Assembly (NCBI GenBank): GCA_028023455.1
Contig: JAQFVV010000030.1
Coordinates: forward strand, 7,088,501-7,152,500
From: Epiperipatus broadwayi
Lineage: Eukaryota; Onychophora; Udeonychophora; Euonychophora; Peripatidae
Direction of reading: 5' to 3'
DNA: 64,000 nucleotides
In this document: positions 43,030 to 55,214 of the stretch, in pieces
Numbering within the stretch: the stretch's first letter is position 1
Layout of the letters: each line of letters starts with the position of its first letter
The notes under the pieces: model-generated
The model's input: only the letters and a program-made list of their open reading frames with translations
Database searches by the model: none
What the model was told of the DNA's origin: nothing
Position numbers and translations under genes: made by a program

Positions 43030-43742
43030 CCAACAATCATCATCATTATCATCAACTATTATCAATCCACTGCAGGATGAAGGTCTCTCCAAGTTTAATC
43101 CATCTTCTCCGATCATTAGCTTCTTTTCTCCACATCACCCCTGCACACTTTCTTATTTCATCCATCCATCTCACATGTGGTCTATTTATGGGTCTTTTAC
43201 AATCTCTTGGACTCTAGTTTTAAGATTTCAATTATCCATCTATTATCATCTCTTCTAGAAATATGCCCCACTCAACTCCACTTCAATCTTTTCATTTTTT
43301 CAATGAGATCAGTAACACCTGTTTGTTCTCTTACCCATACATTGCGTTTTCGATCTCTTCTTGTTACTCCCAACATGCATATCTCCATACTTTTTTGAAT
43401 GGTCTGGAGTCTCTGTATTGCTCTTCTATTAAGTGGCCAAGTCTCAGATCCATAAGTAAGGACTTGTAAAACCCATTTGTTAAAAACCTTCCTTTTCAAA
43501 CACATAGGCATATTTCCTTTTAGTATCAAGTTATTTCTACCAAAAGCACTCCAACCAAGTTTAATTCTATGATTAATTTCATCCATTATGTTTCCATCTG
43601 TATTAATAATCTGACCAAGGTATTTGTAACTGTTAACTTCTTCTAATTCATCATAATAAATCTTTATGAAGATATAATATAGGAGGTGAAAATGATAAAC
43701 TTGTATTTTATTATAATTGTTTTTAATCAATTTGGTTACCAT
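43030..43742 (-). pseudogene. RTE-like non-LTR retrotransposon, 3' end (second copy)
   Basis: Open minus-strand frame 43742-43272 (156 codons) encodes the C-terminal part of the RT: YDELEEVNSYKYLGQIINTD, GNIMDEINHRIKLGWSAFGR, CLKRKVFNKWVLQVLTYGSE, TWPLNRRAIQRLQTIQKSME, MLGVTRRDRKRNVWVREQTG and DLIEKMKRLKWS. This is the YLG and M.RLKW thumb region common to RTE-like elements. It continues in broken frame to the end CTGCAGTGGATTGATAATAG plus a GATGATGATG-type tail near 43035-43060. 5'-truncated. Nearly the same sequence closes the copy at 5930-7316, so both come from one family. Confidence 0.85.
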
Positions 43743-43805
43743 TTAGAATCCCTAGTTTATATTTTTTAATTATCATAATGGTATATTTCAATTAAAAAAT
43801 ATATT

Positions 43806-43890
43806 GTCAAGCGTCAGTGGCCAAGTGGTCAGCACAGCTGCCTTACAAGCTTGTCCCGGGTTCGCCGATGCTTTGACTCATGAAAAAAAT
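43806..43890 (+). mobile_element. tRNA-derived SINE S1
   Basis: GTCAAGCGTCAGTGGCCAAG, TGGTCAGCACAGCTGCCTTA (box A TGGCCAAGTGG), GTCCCGGGTTCGCCGATGC (box B region shortened), then TTTGACTCATGAAAAAAA. Flanked by AAATATATT at 43797-43805 and 43894-43902, a probable 9-bp target duplication. Confidence 0.8.
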
Positions 43891-43904
43891 ATAAATATAT
43901 TAAT

Positions 43905-45185
43905 CTTTTTGTTCAGAAATATTAAATTTTTGTTCCACTTTCAAGTTTAATTGTAATTAACAGTTATACTACTAATAATACGGCTGTTATATTATTTTTA
44001 ATAATTATAAATAAATGATAATTGCATTGGGATTACCTGTGCCCAAATTGGTCATGCATTCGGAATCAGACATTTTGTTGAACTCGTTAATTTATCTAAA
44101 ATTATAAAATACTCGTACATAAGATTAAAAGTTAATTACATCAAAATATTAAATAAATTTATAAATGTTTTTTTTATTTTTTTGTTGAATTTGCTAAACA
44201 CTTGAAATTTATCAATAATATTGCGTTAGCCAATCTGTAAGTTTTAAAGGAAATTAAAGTAAAAATATAGATATACTGATTAATATTGTTTAATTTATGA
44301 TTAATAAATGGTTATACGTTAAACAAACACTGATTAAATAAATATATTAAAAAAATAGAACTAATATTAATAAAATAAATTAGATGTTTATTTCAAGAAT
44401 ACTTTATTAAATGTAAATTGATTATTTAATATTATGTTTTCAATCTTTCTAATAGCTTAAACTTATATTAACTCTAAATTATGACTGTAAAATGTCAATG
44501 ATCATCATCAGTTATCTTTCAAAAGGAGGTTCATAGTATATTACGGTCTACTATTATTTTCAAGTGTCAATATTTCGGGCTCACAATCATTTCATTAACT
44601 TTTTTCTTTTTCCACTTCTATCCATAACATTTTCATGGTATAAATGTATATTCAAAACCTATTATGTTTTTATTAATTCTTAATATTATTCAACATATTG
44701 TAAAATTATTGCCCTTTTAATAAAAATACTAATTGGTAATAGAAATATATAATAATTAGTGTATGATATGATATTCGTGAAGTAAATTAGTCTAGGGGAA
44801 TTAAGAATATCTAATGGGGGAGCTTTTAATTAACTAATTTACCATAGTCACAGCTAATGTCCATACTGGTCACAGATAGAAAACAAGCCTTTATGTAGAT
44901 CCAACGATGTTTCCTGTCAGTTATCCTCTCCTTATTAATAAAATTATATGACAAAATCAAATAATATACTTATATTCCGATGTGAAATAAACAAGCAACA
45001 AAAATGATGAACAATAACTGTAATTTTAATTAATGAACATAATATAACAAATTATATTTATATTTATGTATTTGTCTGGAGAGCACATGTGATAAAATCT
45101 TTGTTGATTCATAATAATTAAAAAAAAGTTTATAACAAATTTATGCAGTTATCTATTTATGTTTGTGAGCTCACGTTTATTTGAC
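43905..45185. other. AT-rich spacer
   Basis: Nothing firmly recognised. GAGCCCGAAATATTG on the minus strand near 44570-44585 resembles a hammerhead-like GAAA box but lacks a convincing core. Confidence 0.4.
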
Positions 45186-45290
45186 TTTTGAATGTGATGT
45201 GATGCACTGTGACTTCTTCTTAAACAGAGTCAGGAATCTCTCAGCAACTATGCCCAGAGAAACCTGTTAGCCACTTTACCTCCCCTTTCT
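45186..45290 (+). repeat. Dispersed repeat R3, intact copy
   Basis: Second R3 copy, partner of the insertion at 22368-22455: AATGTGATGTGATGCACTGT, CTTAAACAGAGTCAGGAATC, TCAGCAACTATGCCCAGAGA and AACCTGTTAGCCACTTTACC. Family not recognised. Confidence 0.7.
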
Positions 45291-45294
45291 ATTC

Positions 45295-46285
45295 CCCCCA
45301 CTCTAAGTTTTCCCACAATCTGATCCATCCTATTTCCACAACATAATCTTTGTCAATTCCATGGGCTTCATATCCAAATCCCCCTTATCTTTTCCCAAAC
45401 TCAGCATGAATATAGACATATGGTCATAAGAATTCTTCTCTTTTCAATCACTGCAAGCAATATTTTAATTTCTTGTCGTTTGTTTCGATCGCAGTTGATT
45501 CCCATAAAGTTTTTTTTATATATAATTGAAGGTTTTGGAATTGGACAACTAGAAGGCAAGTGTCTGAAAGCAATTGATAAACAGGCAGAATTGTATGTTA
45601 ATTTCTAAGGCATTCTTTTATTTACAATTCCATAATAAGCTGCACTACTGGAAATTTCAGGGTGAGATGCTCCAAAGTTTTTACCACTGAAACTGCATTA
45701 TCTACTTAAATAATCATTAAAATTTTCTTGATTTCCATCTTGTAGCAGCATAAGGAAGAAAGTGATTCCTTCTCTTTTGTTTAAAAATAGATGTTCAAAG
45801 TTTTTCTTTTTCATTTCCAATTGGTTTTCATAGCAACTTGGTATTAATAGTTCATTTTATTTTACAATAAAAAATTGTAATAAAATTTTAAATTTTACAA
45901 TTATTATTTTAAATTTCTCTATAATTCATTTTACACCAATAACTTTTATACATCTTAGAATATGTAATAAAAAATGCATATACATTTACCAAAAAGTCAT
46001 GCATGTAAATTCTGTGATGTAGGTTATATTTATATAAAAAAAATCATTTTCATTCAATATCTGTCTATTCCTAATCCTATTTTTCAACTAAGCATTTCCA
46101 TTTTCTTTACTAATCCACATTGCATCAATCCCTTATTAATTAGTTTATTCTAATAAAAACTTTTTCATGCTAGTTATTTTGCTCTCCTTTTATTTTTAAT
46201 ATTATGAGTCTTTTATATATATATATGAGTGTAAAATTTTTCAACTGGTTAATATTATGTAATATGCTAGATTAAGACACAACAT
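45295..46285. other. Spacer, nothing recognised
   Basis: AT-rich; a 62-codon plus frame at 45420-45608 has no recognisable features. Confidence 0.4.
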
Positions 46286-46289
46286 TGAT

Positions 46290-46675
46290 TTATTAAGTAA
46301 ATGAAATACTCTCAATCAAAGCACAAGATAACACTTTTTAATAGAAAGAAATGGACCATCTTAACTTTTTTACCTAAATTCATTTATATAGGCAAATCTG
46401 AAACACTTTGGAAAAAAAACATTAAGATCTTAAATTGATCATATTATTTTATATTGACAAGTTCTAAAGTGAAAAATTTTGAAAATGTCAATTAAAATAA
46501 TATAAAGCAATTTAAAATATAGTTTTAAAAAAGTAATATGATCAATTTAAGATCTTCATGCTTTCTTCCTAAAGTACTTCAGATTTAAATAAAAGAGATA
46601 AGATGACAGTTCTTTTCTCTTAAAAAGTATTTTTTGTGCTTTGGATTCAGAGTATTTTATTTATTTTATAAACCA
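46290..46675. repeat. Inverted repeat, arms about 150 bp
   Basis: TTAAGATCTTAAATTGATCA-type inner block (CATTAAGATCTTAAATTGAT left, ATCAATTTAAGATCTTCATG right), outer GAAATACTCTCAATCAAAGC / GCTTTGGATTCAGAGTATTT. Imperfect; no ORF. Confidence 0.7.
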
Positions 46676-47169
46676 GTGTTGGGTGTTAATCTAGTGTATT
46701 ATGTGCATCTGTTTTTTAAAACTACTCTCAATATATTTAAAGAAGAATAACATTAATCTGATACTTTGTGCTTTATCTGACAAGAATCCATTGCATGTAA
46801 TAAATATGTTTATTAACTTTAGCCTTACATCAGATAAAATAACTAAATAAAGAAAATTACAATACAATGGATACTGTGAGAAATAAAAAGAATTTATAAC
46901 AGAAACAATGCTTAATCCATACTGAGCCAATATCTTATCATACAAGATATCAGAAGATATTCTTGATAAGGCACTGCTTAGTCAATTATTCACAATTAAT
47001 CCTCATGTATGAATATCATTCTATTATCAATCAATTATAGAACACATCAGTAGTTATGCTTAACACTTAATATATATATATGTTGATACGAAGATTTTCA
47101 TGGGTTGCATATATAAAAGACATATTTTGCGGTTTCATCCATATTAAAAAATTTAAATATTGATATACC

Positions 47170-47201
47170 GACATTTCGACTTGATCACACAAGTCATCTA
47201 C
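47170..47201 (-). ncRNA. Hammerhead-like motif, left arm
   Basis: Minus strand: TAGATGA (core CUGAUGA with two changes), stem ACTTG/CAAGT (5 bp, loop TGTGAT), CGAAA, TGTC, GGTATATC. The best-kept stem of this family. Confidence 0.45.
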
Positions 47202-47548
47202 TGGGTGATAAAAGGCAGAAAGATGTTTGTAGAGATGCTACAATCATTGATTTGAAAAAAAACGTTAAAGTTCCACCAAAGCGAAATTCAGGTCATAAAA
47301 TTGATTTTTCTAGTACCAGGATCATATCCAGATGTGATAATCTCTACCAGTGCAAAAATTAGAGAAACCATTGAGATACTTAAAAGGCCAGATTGTATCA
47401 ATAAGTGAGATGATACATGCAAACTTTCTCCTATTTGGAAATTTTTTTTTTTTTAATATTTTTAATTTAACATTTTTGCTGTTGGTGGAACTTTAACATC
47501 AGTGATTGTAGCACCTCTATAACCATCCTTCTATCTTTTATTACCCAG

Positions 47549-47576
47549 TAGATGATTTGTGTGATCAAGTTGAAAC
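47549..47576 (+). ncRNA. Hammerhead-like motif, right arm
   Basis: TAGATGATTTGTGTGATCAAGTTGAAAC: same layout as the left copy with the stem weakened by one change and an intact GAAAC. Confidence 0.4.
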
Positions 47577-47969
47577 ATAAGTATATCAATATTTAAATTT
47601 TTTTAACATGGATGAAAGCACAAAATGTCTTTTATATATATATGTTTTCATTCTGTCAATTATATGTAATGTGTCTATATATACTAAAAAAATATAGGGT
47701 GTACAAGGAAAAACTATAATAAATTCATAATAACTGATGATGACAAGCCAGTCTTACATTAAACATTTTCTGCCTAGTAATGATAAATATCATCTTTGTT
47801 GACATTCATTCTCAGAAATTATAAATAATCATTAGCAGTCATCTTTCTGACTGGATTTAAAAGAGACATACTATAAAAATGTAGACTAATCATCAATAAC
47901 TGGTGCCAATCATGAGACCATGTTATTAATGAGCAGCCATTAATATTTCTTGCTGCACACGTGCAAATA

Positions 47970-48245
47970 AATGCTAATAATTTTAAATTATTACTATATG
48001 TTATAAAATAATCAAAATATTCTAGAATAAATACTAAACAAATTAATATGCCTATATAAAACAAAACCTATAGCCAGATTATGACATTTCACACCATCTT
48101 GATTGCTACTCAAGATGCCTTTTGTGCCATAAGCTGGTTATAGCAAAGATTTTATTTTATATAGGCATATTAATTTTTTTAGTATTCTATAATATTTTAT
48201 TATATTTATTTCGTTTGATATTATTTATGTTATAAAATTATGCTG
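47970..48245. repeat. Inverted repeat, arms about 130 bp
   Basis: TTAATATGCCTATATAAAAC left, with TTTTATATAGGCATATTAAT right, and inner CACCATCTTGA / TCAAGATGCC. Centre near 48108. Degraded similarity continues outward. Confidence 0.72.
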
Positions 48246-48479
48246 AGATCATAAGTGCTGATCATTAATGGTTAGAACCATCTGGTACCATGAGTATTCT
48301 GACCCTAAATAAACTAATAGTCATCATCGTAAAATATATATGGAATGTGGACTTTAAAAGTAACCTTTAATCACTTATCACCATTCAATAATTTAAAAAG
48401 AAATATATACAAACATTCCAGATTCTACCATGTCCAAGCTAAATTTCGATTGCACAAAATTGAATTTCTGTGAACAAAT

Positions 48480-48575
48480 ACAAGCGTTGGTGGCCTAGTG
48501 GTTAGCATAGCTACCTTCCAAGCAGCTGGCCCGGGTTCGTTTCCCAGACAACGCATTTGACATATGAAGAATATA
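48480..48575 (+). mobile_element. tRNA-derived SINE S1
   Basis: CAAGCGTTGGTGGCCTAGTG, GTTAGCATAGCTACCTTCCA (box A TGGCCTAGTGG), GGCCCGGGTTCGTTTCCC (box B), then CATTTGACATATGAAG and a TA tract in place of the A-run. Confidence 0.78.
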
Positions 48576-48579
48576 TATA

Positions 48580-49605
48580 TATAAGGAATTAAAATATCTA
48601 ATAATTAAAATAACTTCACTATGATAATTTAAAATAATCAATTTTGTGTATTAATTAATTAATTAATTAGTAACAATAATATTAAAAGTGAAAAGTCTCT
48701 TTAATGAAAAATATTTTGACGTATATATAGATATTAAATATTTCATAAATTGAAAACAACAATAAATGCAACATTATTTAAATTGTAGTTTACAGATATA
48801 TAAATTGTAAGAAGTCTTCATTACTATATATACCAATTTGCATACAGACATATATGATTAAGATAAAATATGAACATCTATTGCTACAATATTCCAGTTA
48901 TTTATTGTTACTTTTGTTAATTTTTATCAGCCAAAGCATGGTTAATAATTTGTAGAGATTTTACACGTATATTATAACCCAAAATTTAGGTCACAATCGG
49001 ATAGGGGTAAAAGACTACTGGTTGAGATGAGCGCATTTTATGTAGAGTCCGTTTGAGACTGGTTGCAACCTTACTTTCCATATAAAATAAATAATAATAA
49101 CTATTTCCGAATTTAATACTATATTAAGTGCTAGAACAATAAATTTCTCAGGGTACTATTATAGATGTAAGTAATAATCTTGCTATATTCCTTAATTCAT
49201 ATATTCGGTTACGATATATCCTTTTAAATAAGGCTAGTAAAATTAACTTTTTCTCATTCTAAATTAAATATAATGTTCCATTAATTAATTATCTCTCAGA
49301 GTTCTTAACTAAATCAATCTTAATCATTTGATTAAAAGGCGTATAGATTTAACGTTTATTAAGTTATTCTAGATATGATGAATGTAAAAGAGATTTTATT
49401 GTAGATTATCCTATCCTACTAATTTTTATTCAGATAGCAATAGTAATAATAAATCGTATAAATAGATTTAATAAATGAATATGTAATTTAATAGCTGGCA
49501 GGTATAATTTTATTTCAATAATATGTTTAGGCGATGATTTCAATAACGACAAACATGTATTTAAATGTAGCAACTGCTTTATTATAAATGACAAGTCTAT
49601 AAATA
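48580..49605. other. AT-rich spacer
   Basis: TTAATTAATTAATTAATTAG tract at 48651-48670. No gene recognised. Confidence 0.45.
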
Positions 49606-49609
49606 AAAT

Positions 49610-49805
49610 AACAATAAGCTAATGCACATGCGCTTTCTAGTTGTCACTATATAAATGAATACTCCCATTTTTTCAAACACAAGATAAAGTCTTTGGGAAA
49701 AGATAGAATGAATCCATCTATCTTTTTGACCCAAATGTATATGTATGGGCAATATATAATTGGCTTATTGGTATTACAGTTTATAAAACATCGCACTATA
49801 TAAAA
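49610..49805. repeat. Degraded member of the 51560 foldback family
   Basis: GCTAATGCACATGCGCTTTC followed by ATATAAATGAATACTCCCAT corresponds to GCTAACGCACTTGCGCTTTA and ACGTAAATGAATATTCTCAT at 51585-51640. The right half is only partly complementary. Confidence 0.5.
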
Positions 49806-50240
49806 TAAATGTCTTGTTTAAATAAAATAACATAATTATAACTAATAATAAACACACTTTAATAACAAAATTCAATAACAATATTAATAAATATTATTGT
49901 TTGTTCTCCGTAAATAAGCTAATCTTCGGTTATGATTATGTGTGTGATCCTAAAATATTGCACAGACAAGACACTCTATTGAAGAGCATTGAACAATATT
50001 AAACCAAAACTTAACTTTACATAAAGGAAGGTGAGAATGTTTTGTAATGTTCTTAATTATCTTTATAATAATAATAATTTATAAACAGTAAGGTAGAGAA
50101 GTAATTTCATGGAGCCAATTAAATTTATTGAACATATTTTTAAAATATTTGAAATATATTCAAGATATAAATAAAATTCCTTTAAATACTATATAAGTAA
50201 AATTAAAGCAAACGACTACATTAGAAATTAAGTAAATTAA
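49806..50240. other. AT-rich spacer
   Basis: Nothing recognised. Confidence 0.45.
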
Positions 50241-50244
50241 TTAA

Positions 50245-50390
50245 CAACCTGAACTCAGACTCGATTATCCACGCTATCTCATACTGCTAACACAGTTGAG
50301 GATCGTGTGAAAGTCTGAATTCAAACCCTCTATATATTAAATATTGGAGTGTAGGTATGAAAAAGCCTGTACTGTAGAAAAAATTCATAT
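50245..50390. repeat. SINE-like repeat R2, collapsed mirrored copy
   Basis: CTCGATTATCCACGCTATCT (minus-oriented R2 start) passes directly into GTGTGAAAGTCTGAATTCAA (plus-oriented R2 end), then TGGAGTGTAGGTATGAAAAA, the mirror of the flank at 35755-35775. It looks like the tip of a head-to-head R2 pair with its middle lost. Confidence 0.55.
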
Positions 50391-50519
50391 ATTAACAACC
50401 TGAAGTAAATGGTAAATTTTTTTAGCCAAATAGTCGGTTAATAAAAACTGCAAAATAAATAGATATTTGGTTAAAGTGTAACTTTAAACTTAATATTTAT
50501 GAATCTGAAGATTATTAAT

Positions 50520-50760
50520 TCGCTTCTCATGGTGAGACTATAACTGGTCAGGCCAAAATTACTTGAAGAATAGAAGAGAATAAAAGTCACTCAAAATGTT
50601 ATATTTTATATCCATATATGTGTTATATTTAAGTATAAAGTTTGAATCTTTACAAAAACATTTAACAATTCAAATATATGATGGAAATAATACAAAGTAT
50701 AATTACAAGTGAAATGATATCATCACAAATTTTCAGTCAATCATTTAAGTCATCAGTATG
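50520..50760 (+). repeat. PLE 3'-terminal fragment, same family as 40640-40980
   Basis: Blocks CTGGTCAGGCCAAAATTACT, TGAAGAATAGAAGAGAATAA, CACTCAAAATGTT, ATATGATGGAAATAATAC and ATCATCACAAATTTTCAG follow the order of the right arm of the large palindrome (CTGGTGAGGCCAGCAATACC, TGAAGAAGAAGGGAG, CTCTCGAAATGTT, GATGATGGAAATAGTCC, ATCATCACAAACCTTCAG). Single, degraded copy. Confidence 0.6.
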
Positions 50761-51105
50761 GTTCTAGTGCTATATACATTGACTCTACTAGAAATGACGT
50801 TTACTTTGTTCAGCATACTATATAATTTGAGCAATGAGATATTTGACAATTTCCATATTTCATCCTCTAGCTAGACATAGCTAGATATTCAATTACCAAA
50901 TAATAATTGAATGATTGTCTGAAATGTCTGAGGCTCAACTTCCATGTTGTATAATATGTCTTTATTTAATTATCAACCCAGTCTTAATTGATCATTTTCA
51001 AAACTTTATTCTAAAGAAAAATTATTAATACTTTATTTATTAAATCTACATGTGAAATATATACATATATGTATATATATTTATTAAATATCTATATTTA
51101 TTTAG

Positions 51106-51337
51106 TGGGTGTTGTTATTCAGATGTGTAATAAGATTGCTGAAAAAGAACAACAGAGCCAGAATATGGATCCTTTACTGGAAAAACGTGAAGCTCGTTTA
51201 CAGGAATGGAATTACTTTATGGCTGACATGGAAGATAAAACCCTTAAGGTAGATAAAGCATTTGAGAATAATGAACGACAACTAAAGGAATATTGTGAAG
51301 AATTAGAACAGAAGCTTCTCATTGCTCAAGATCAAGA
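51106..51337 (+). CDS. Candidate internal exon of a coiled-coil protein
   Basis: Open stretch between an acceptor (CTATATTTATTTAG, or alternatively GTTGTTATTCAG directly before ATG at 51123) and a donor AGA/GTAATT at 51338; leaves in phase 2. It encodes about 77 residues, highly charged with heptad-like leucines: AEKEQQSQNMDPLLEKREAR, LQEWNYFMADMEDKTLKVDK, AFENNERQLKEYCEELEQKL and LIAQDQ. Codon choice and low AT compared with surroundings, plus the other two frames being closed, support coding. I do not recognise the protein. It may share a gene with the exon at 60295-60398. If the upstream acceptor is wrong, the ATG could start the frame. Confidence 0.55.
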
Positions 51338-51458
51338 GTAATTTTATTTATTATATGTTTACACACACATACAAATCCAACCTCATGTGTGTATAATGTA
51401 TATTTTAAAAAAAATAATTTAGATTTTATGGCACTGTTCTTTTTTAATTTTCAATGAA

Positions 51459-51515
51459 TTATCTGAAATTGCGATATTCTTTAATTATCTGAAATTGCGA
51501 TATTCTTTAATTAAT
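51459..51515. repeat. Two-unit tandem repeat
   Basis: AATTATCTGAAATTGCGATA then TTCTTT, about 26 bp, repeated once without change. Confidence 0.85.
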
Positions 51516-51559
51516 CAATAGTCAATAAAGTATTTATTTATATAGGGCTATGTTAATAA

Positions 51560-51745
51560 ATTGAAATTATAAATTAACGATCAGGCTAACGCACTTGCGC
51601 TTTACAGATTTTAAACTATACGTAAATGAATATTCTCATTGTCATACTTAAACGTTTGGTTTGACAATGAGAGTATTCATTTACATCTAGCTTAAAATCT
51701 GTAAAGTGCACGTGCATTAGTTTGAGCACTAATTTACAATTATTA
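51560..51745. repeat. Foldback element, arms about 80 bp
   Basis: CGCACTTGCGCTTTACAGAT and ATCTGTAAAGTGCACGTGC, AATGAATATTCTCATTGTCA and TGACAATGAGAGTATTCATT. Centre near 51650. A related copy is at 49610. Confidence 0.78.
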
Positions 51746-51749
51746 TTAT

Positions 51750-54425
51750 TAATTGTAACAAAACTCTACATCAATTGAAACTAATTCCAAGATTTATCAA
51801 AACATTCTTAAAAGTGTCATAATATACTATCAAGAATGACATCATTCATACTGAAGCCCTTATGTTAAAGTGATTAAAAAAATATCCAATAACGAATTGA
51901 AGTAAATAATCTACTGAATGAAAATAATACAAATTCATTGGCTTACATCATCAAAATGAAACCTATTAGTTAGAAAACAGTCGTGGAACTCCAAATGATC
52001 TTATTCATTATTACATTCTGAATTATGGAATTGAAAGTCAAAATGATACTTCTTTAAAGTTATGAAAATTCATATAATTAGATAACAGAAAAGTTATATA
52101 CTACTTTGTTTCTATGATCACAGTAAATATTGAAATGCTAGACAAACTAATTCTATGATTTCTTTTTTTACGAAGCTGAGTCTAGGCAATGACTTACAAG
52201 GAATATAACAGTTTTGAATTCCAATGAGATGTTAAATAAATAGATGAGAGAGAAAAATGAGAAATATTTCAATATTATAAAGAAAACGATATAAATGAAA
52301 AATTAGTAATGAATTGAGGAGAATTAAAACACAATTCTAATGATTAAGGTGGTGCAATGAAATCATTAAGTCAGAATCAATAAATGGAATTAAGTTATGC
52401 TATATTGGAATTAAAATGTTCAGATTAAAAACTTGGGCAATTATTGAATCAATAATAAAGTTTTTTTTTTAAAAATAAATATAATTTATTATCATGTACA
52501 AAGTGTTACAATTGAGTACTTTTTTTTCTTGAATTACAAAGGATATAATTCTAGATTCATAGCATCTTTAAAAATCTGCTCTTGACTGTTTGTTTGTTAA
52601 CCATTGATGTATTTTGTGTGTTCATTTACAGAAATGATACCTTGTTGAAGGTGTCCTAAGTTAATTACAGAGTTAATAGCATTCTATTACTGTTTTTGAT
52701 GTTTTTACTATTGCAATGTAATCAGGCTGTGCATCCAGAGTGTTTTTCCCCACTAATAATTGGCGTTGAAAGTCAGTGTGGTAAATGAGTGAAAACCTAA
52801 CCAGACTAATGATGGAATGATACGTAATGATGATATTGGTTTTGAAAGAAACAAGGTCAAAATGTTCACTATTTTGTGTGATTCATCTGGGTTTTTATTA
52901 TTGTTCTTTAATACATAAATTAACATACAAATATTTATTATAGAAAAATATAACAAAATAAAAGAAAAATTATTTTAAATATTCATCACGATCAGTATTA
53001 TTATGGGATATATATATAAGATTATACTTTCCCAATTGTCATTACATGAAAAAATTGAAATGAAAAATAAAGTTCAATCTATTCCAGACATTATTATTTG
53101 TCAAGCAGCAGTTAGTAAAAACAAAAAAATACTTTAGATTTTTTAACAATGTATGGAAAGATAAAATGGTTGTGTAGATATGACATTAAAAATTCTCCGT
53201 TTTGCTTTTCTCGCTTACATTTTGCAGCTTACTATAATAAAGCATCCCAGGTTAAAAATTTCATGGGCCACCACGAATATCAATACATTTCTTAAGTAGG
53301 CAAAGCATTGACCACATACATAAACTTCACCAGATGGTGTTCACCCGAATAAACTTATTTACCTTCACCAGATGGTGTTCACCGAAATAAAGTTAAAAAT
53401 ACACACATGCAATTGCAAAAAAAAAAAAAGAAAAATCAAAAGAACACTAAAGATGAAATTTCAAAAAGCATGTTGGAAAGACAATGGATAATATTATAAC
53501 AATATTTTCAAAAATATAGAAAATGGAAATAGACTTTAAAAAACAAGAGCATTTTTGTAGGGATTTGTAAAATCAAAATTAAGTGGAAAAAATATAATCA
53601 AGATAACATATATAAAATAAATATAAAAAGTATACAGAAAAGCTGTATATTAATAACTGCTTTTGATAATACCATGGACAGCAAAAAACAAACAAGTGGA
53701 TCTTGTTCAGATTTTAAGTTAATTCTTGCTTGATATATAAAGTACTAGACTGAAATCATTTTTTTCATCATATCATAAAATGATCTAATTTATTAGAACA
53801 GTTATAAAGCATGATGGCCATTACCATAATAAGAAAAATAGGTTACATCAATGCTATAATGATTGTTTATTTGATTTGATTGAAAATTTAAACAAATCAT
53901 GAATCATTATGGAGAAATGTGATTCATATGATCATCCTGGCATCTATATCGGCACGAAGAACAAAAGATAGAAATTTGCATATTATTAAAACGACAAATG
54001 CTATATTTTTTTGAAAGATAAATAATAAATGATAGAACAAATTTTAAATAGCCCCTACAAGTCAAAAACTCTCCAACAGCCTGCAATGGAGAAGTACTGA
54101 AAAAACAAAAGATATTTTACTTATTGGATTAAGAAAGTTAAATATTCATTTATGAACTAATACTGAATAATTATTAGACTCTTTAAATGCTGACAATTTG
54201 AAAGAAAAATCCTGAGCCAACTTAAAAAAAATTTCAAGTTCTTATAGTTGGGTTTGTACACGATAAATTGGTTAATTGCCAAACTTTTTTACCTTATGGC
54301 ACACTGGATGAGAAGAATTTATTTTCGATACCCTAAATAAAAATCCCAACAAAATTAAATATACTTTATTAGTATGAATAAAAATAAATAAATTCTTATT
54401 ATAGTAACAATAAAATAACATTGTT
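51750..54425. other. AT-rich stretch, no gene assigned
   Basis: Contains a two-unit repeat CTTCACCAGATGGTGTTCAC (53330 and 53362 regions) that is itself a short palindrome. No exon with convincing borders was found, although further exons of the coiled-coil gene may be hidden here. Confidence 0.35.
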
Positions 54426-54430
54426 TTATG

Positions 54431-54431
54431 A

Positions 54432-54463
<32 letters not shown>
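54431..54463. repeat. (CA)n(TA)n microsatellite
   Basis: About ten CA units followed by about six TA units. Confidence 0.95.
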
Positions 54464-54464
<1 letters not shown>

Positions 54465-55214
54465 ATACAATAATAATGTCATTAGTGAGAAAGATGCAAT
54501 TGATTTTGAGAAAGAATTTTGTCAAAACGTGGCTCTAAATTAGATAAACAAACACACAACTCTTCATCTACCATCTGTAATCGTTCCTGTTTTTTTAATT
54601 TCATTCCCATGAGCACCGAGAAACCTAATTCACTAAGATATGATGATCCAAAGGGCAACAGAGATTTAACAACTGTGTTAAATAAACGAGGATCTTGGTT
54701 CCAAAGCGAAATCCAAAATTCTGACTATTCTAGCACAGAAAATAAGGCTTTGTGAACAGGATCGTTTTTCAAGCCTACTGAATTTTCTTCTTCTGTTATT
54801 GTTAATGGCAGGTGTGTGTACTGATGAATCTTGCAAAAGGATTATGACTCATTGATACATTTGATAATCAAGTGATGGAAAATACTTACAAAATGATACA
54901 GAGAGATTTTCTACTGTTTTCTGCATTTATGACAAGATTTTAAATTTGTTTGGAAAAGTCTCTATACCTGAGAAGCAATCAAGTTGTGAGTTTTTAATTT
55001 TCCTGGCCACAATTCTAATTTGTGGTGAAAGACTTTAATTTGCCTGTAATTATAATGATAATTTCATTCACTCCTTGCAGATTCAAATTTAAAATGTTCA
55101 ACTTCTCAAAAATATCATTGAGAAATGTTATTTCCAGCCATCAACCATCATCGTTAAGAAATACAAATTCACAATTTTCAGCATCAAATAAATATTTTTT
55201 CAGTTTGAAAAGAG

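Larger units (their letters stand above)
47098..47645. repeat. Head-to-head palindrome with hammerhead-like ends
   Basis: Inner arms GCTACAATCATTGATTTG / TCAGTGATTGTAGC and AACGTTAAAGTTCCACCAA / TTGGTGGAACTTTAAC. Outer arms TAAATATTGATATACCGACA / AAGTATATCAATATTTAAAT. Centre near 47375. Each arm ends outward with a CAGTAGATGA stem and a GAAA box. Confidence 0.75.

Noticed and set aside
43806-43890. Functional tRNA genes at the S1 copies
   Set aside because: Dispersed copies with A-tails and target duplications mark SINEs.
44565-44590. Hammerhead-like motif (GAGCCCGAAATATTG on minus)
   Set aside because: A GAAA box alone; no CUGANGA-like box or stem nearby.
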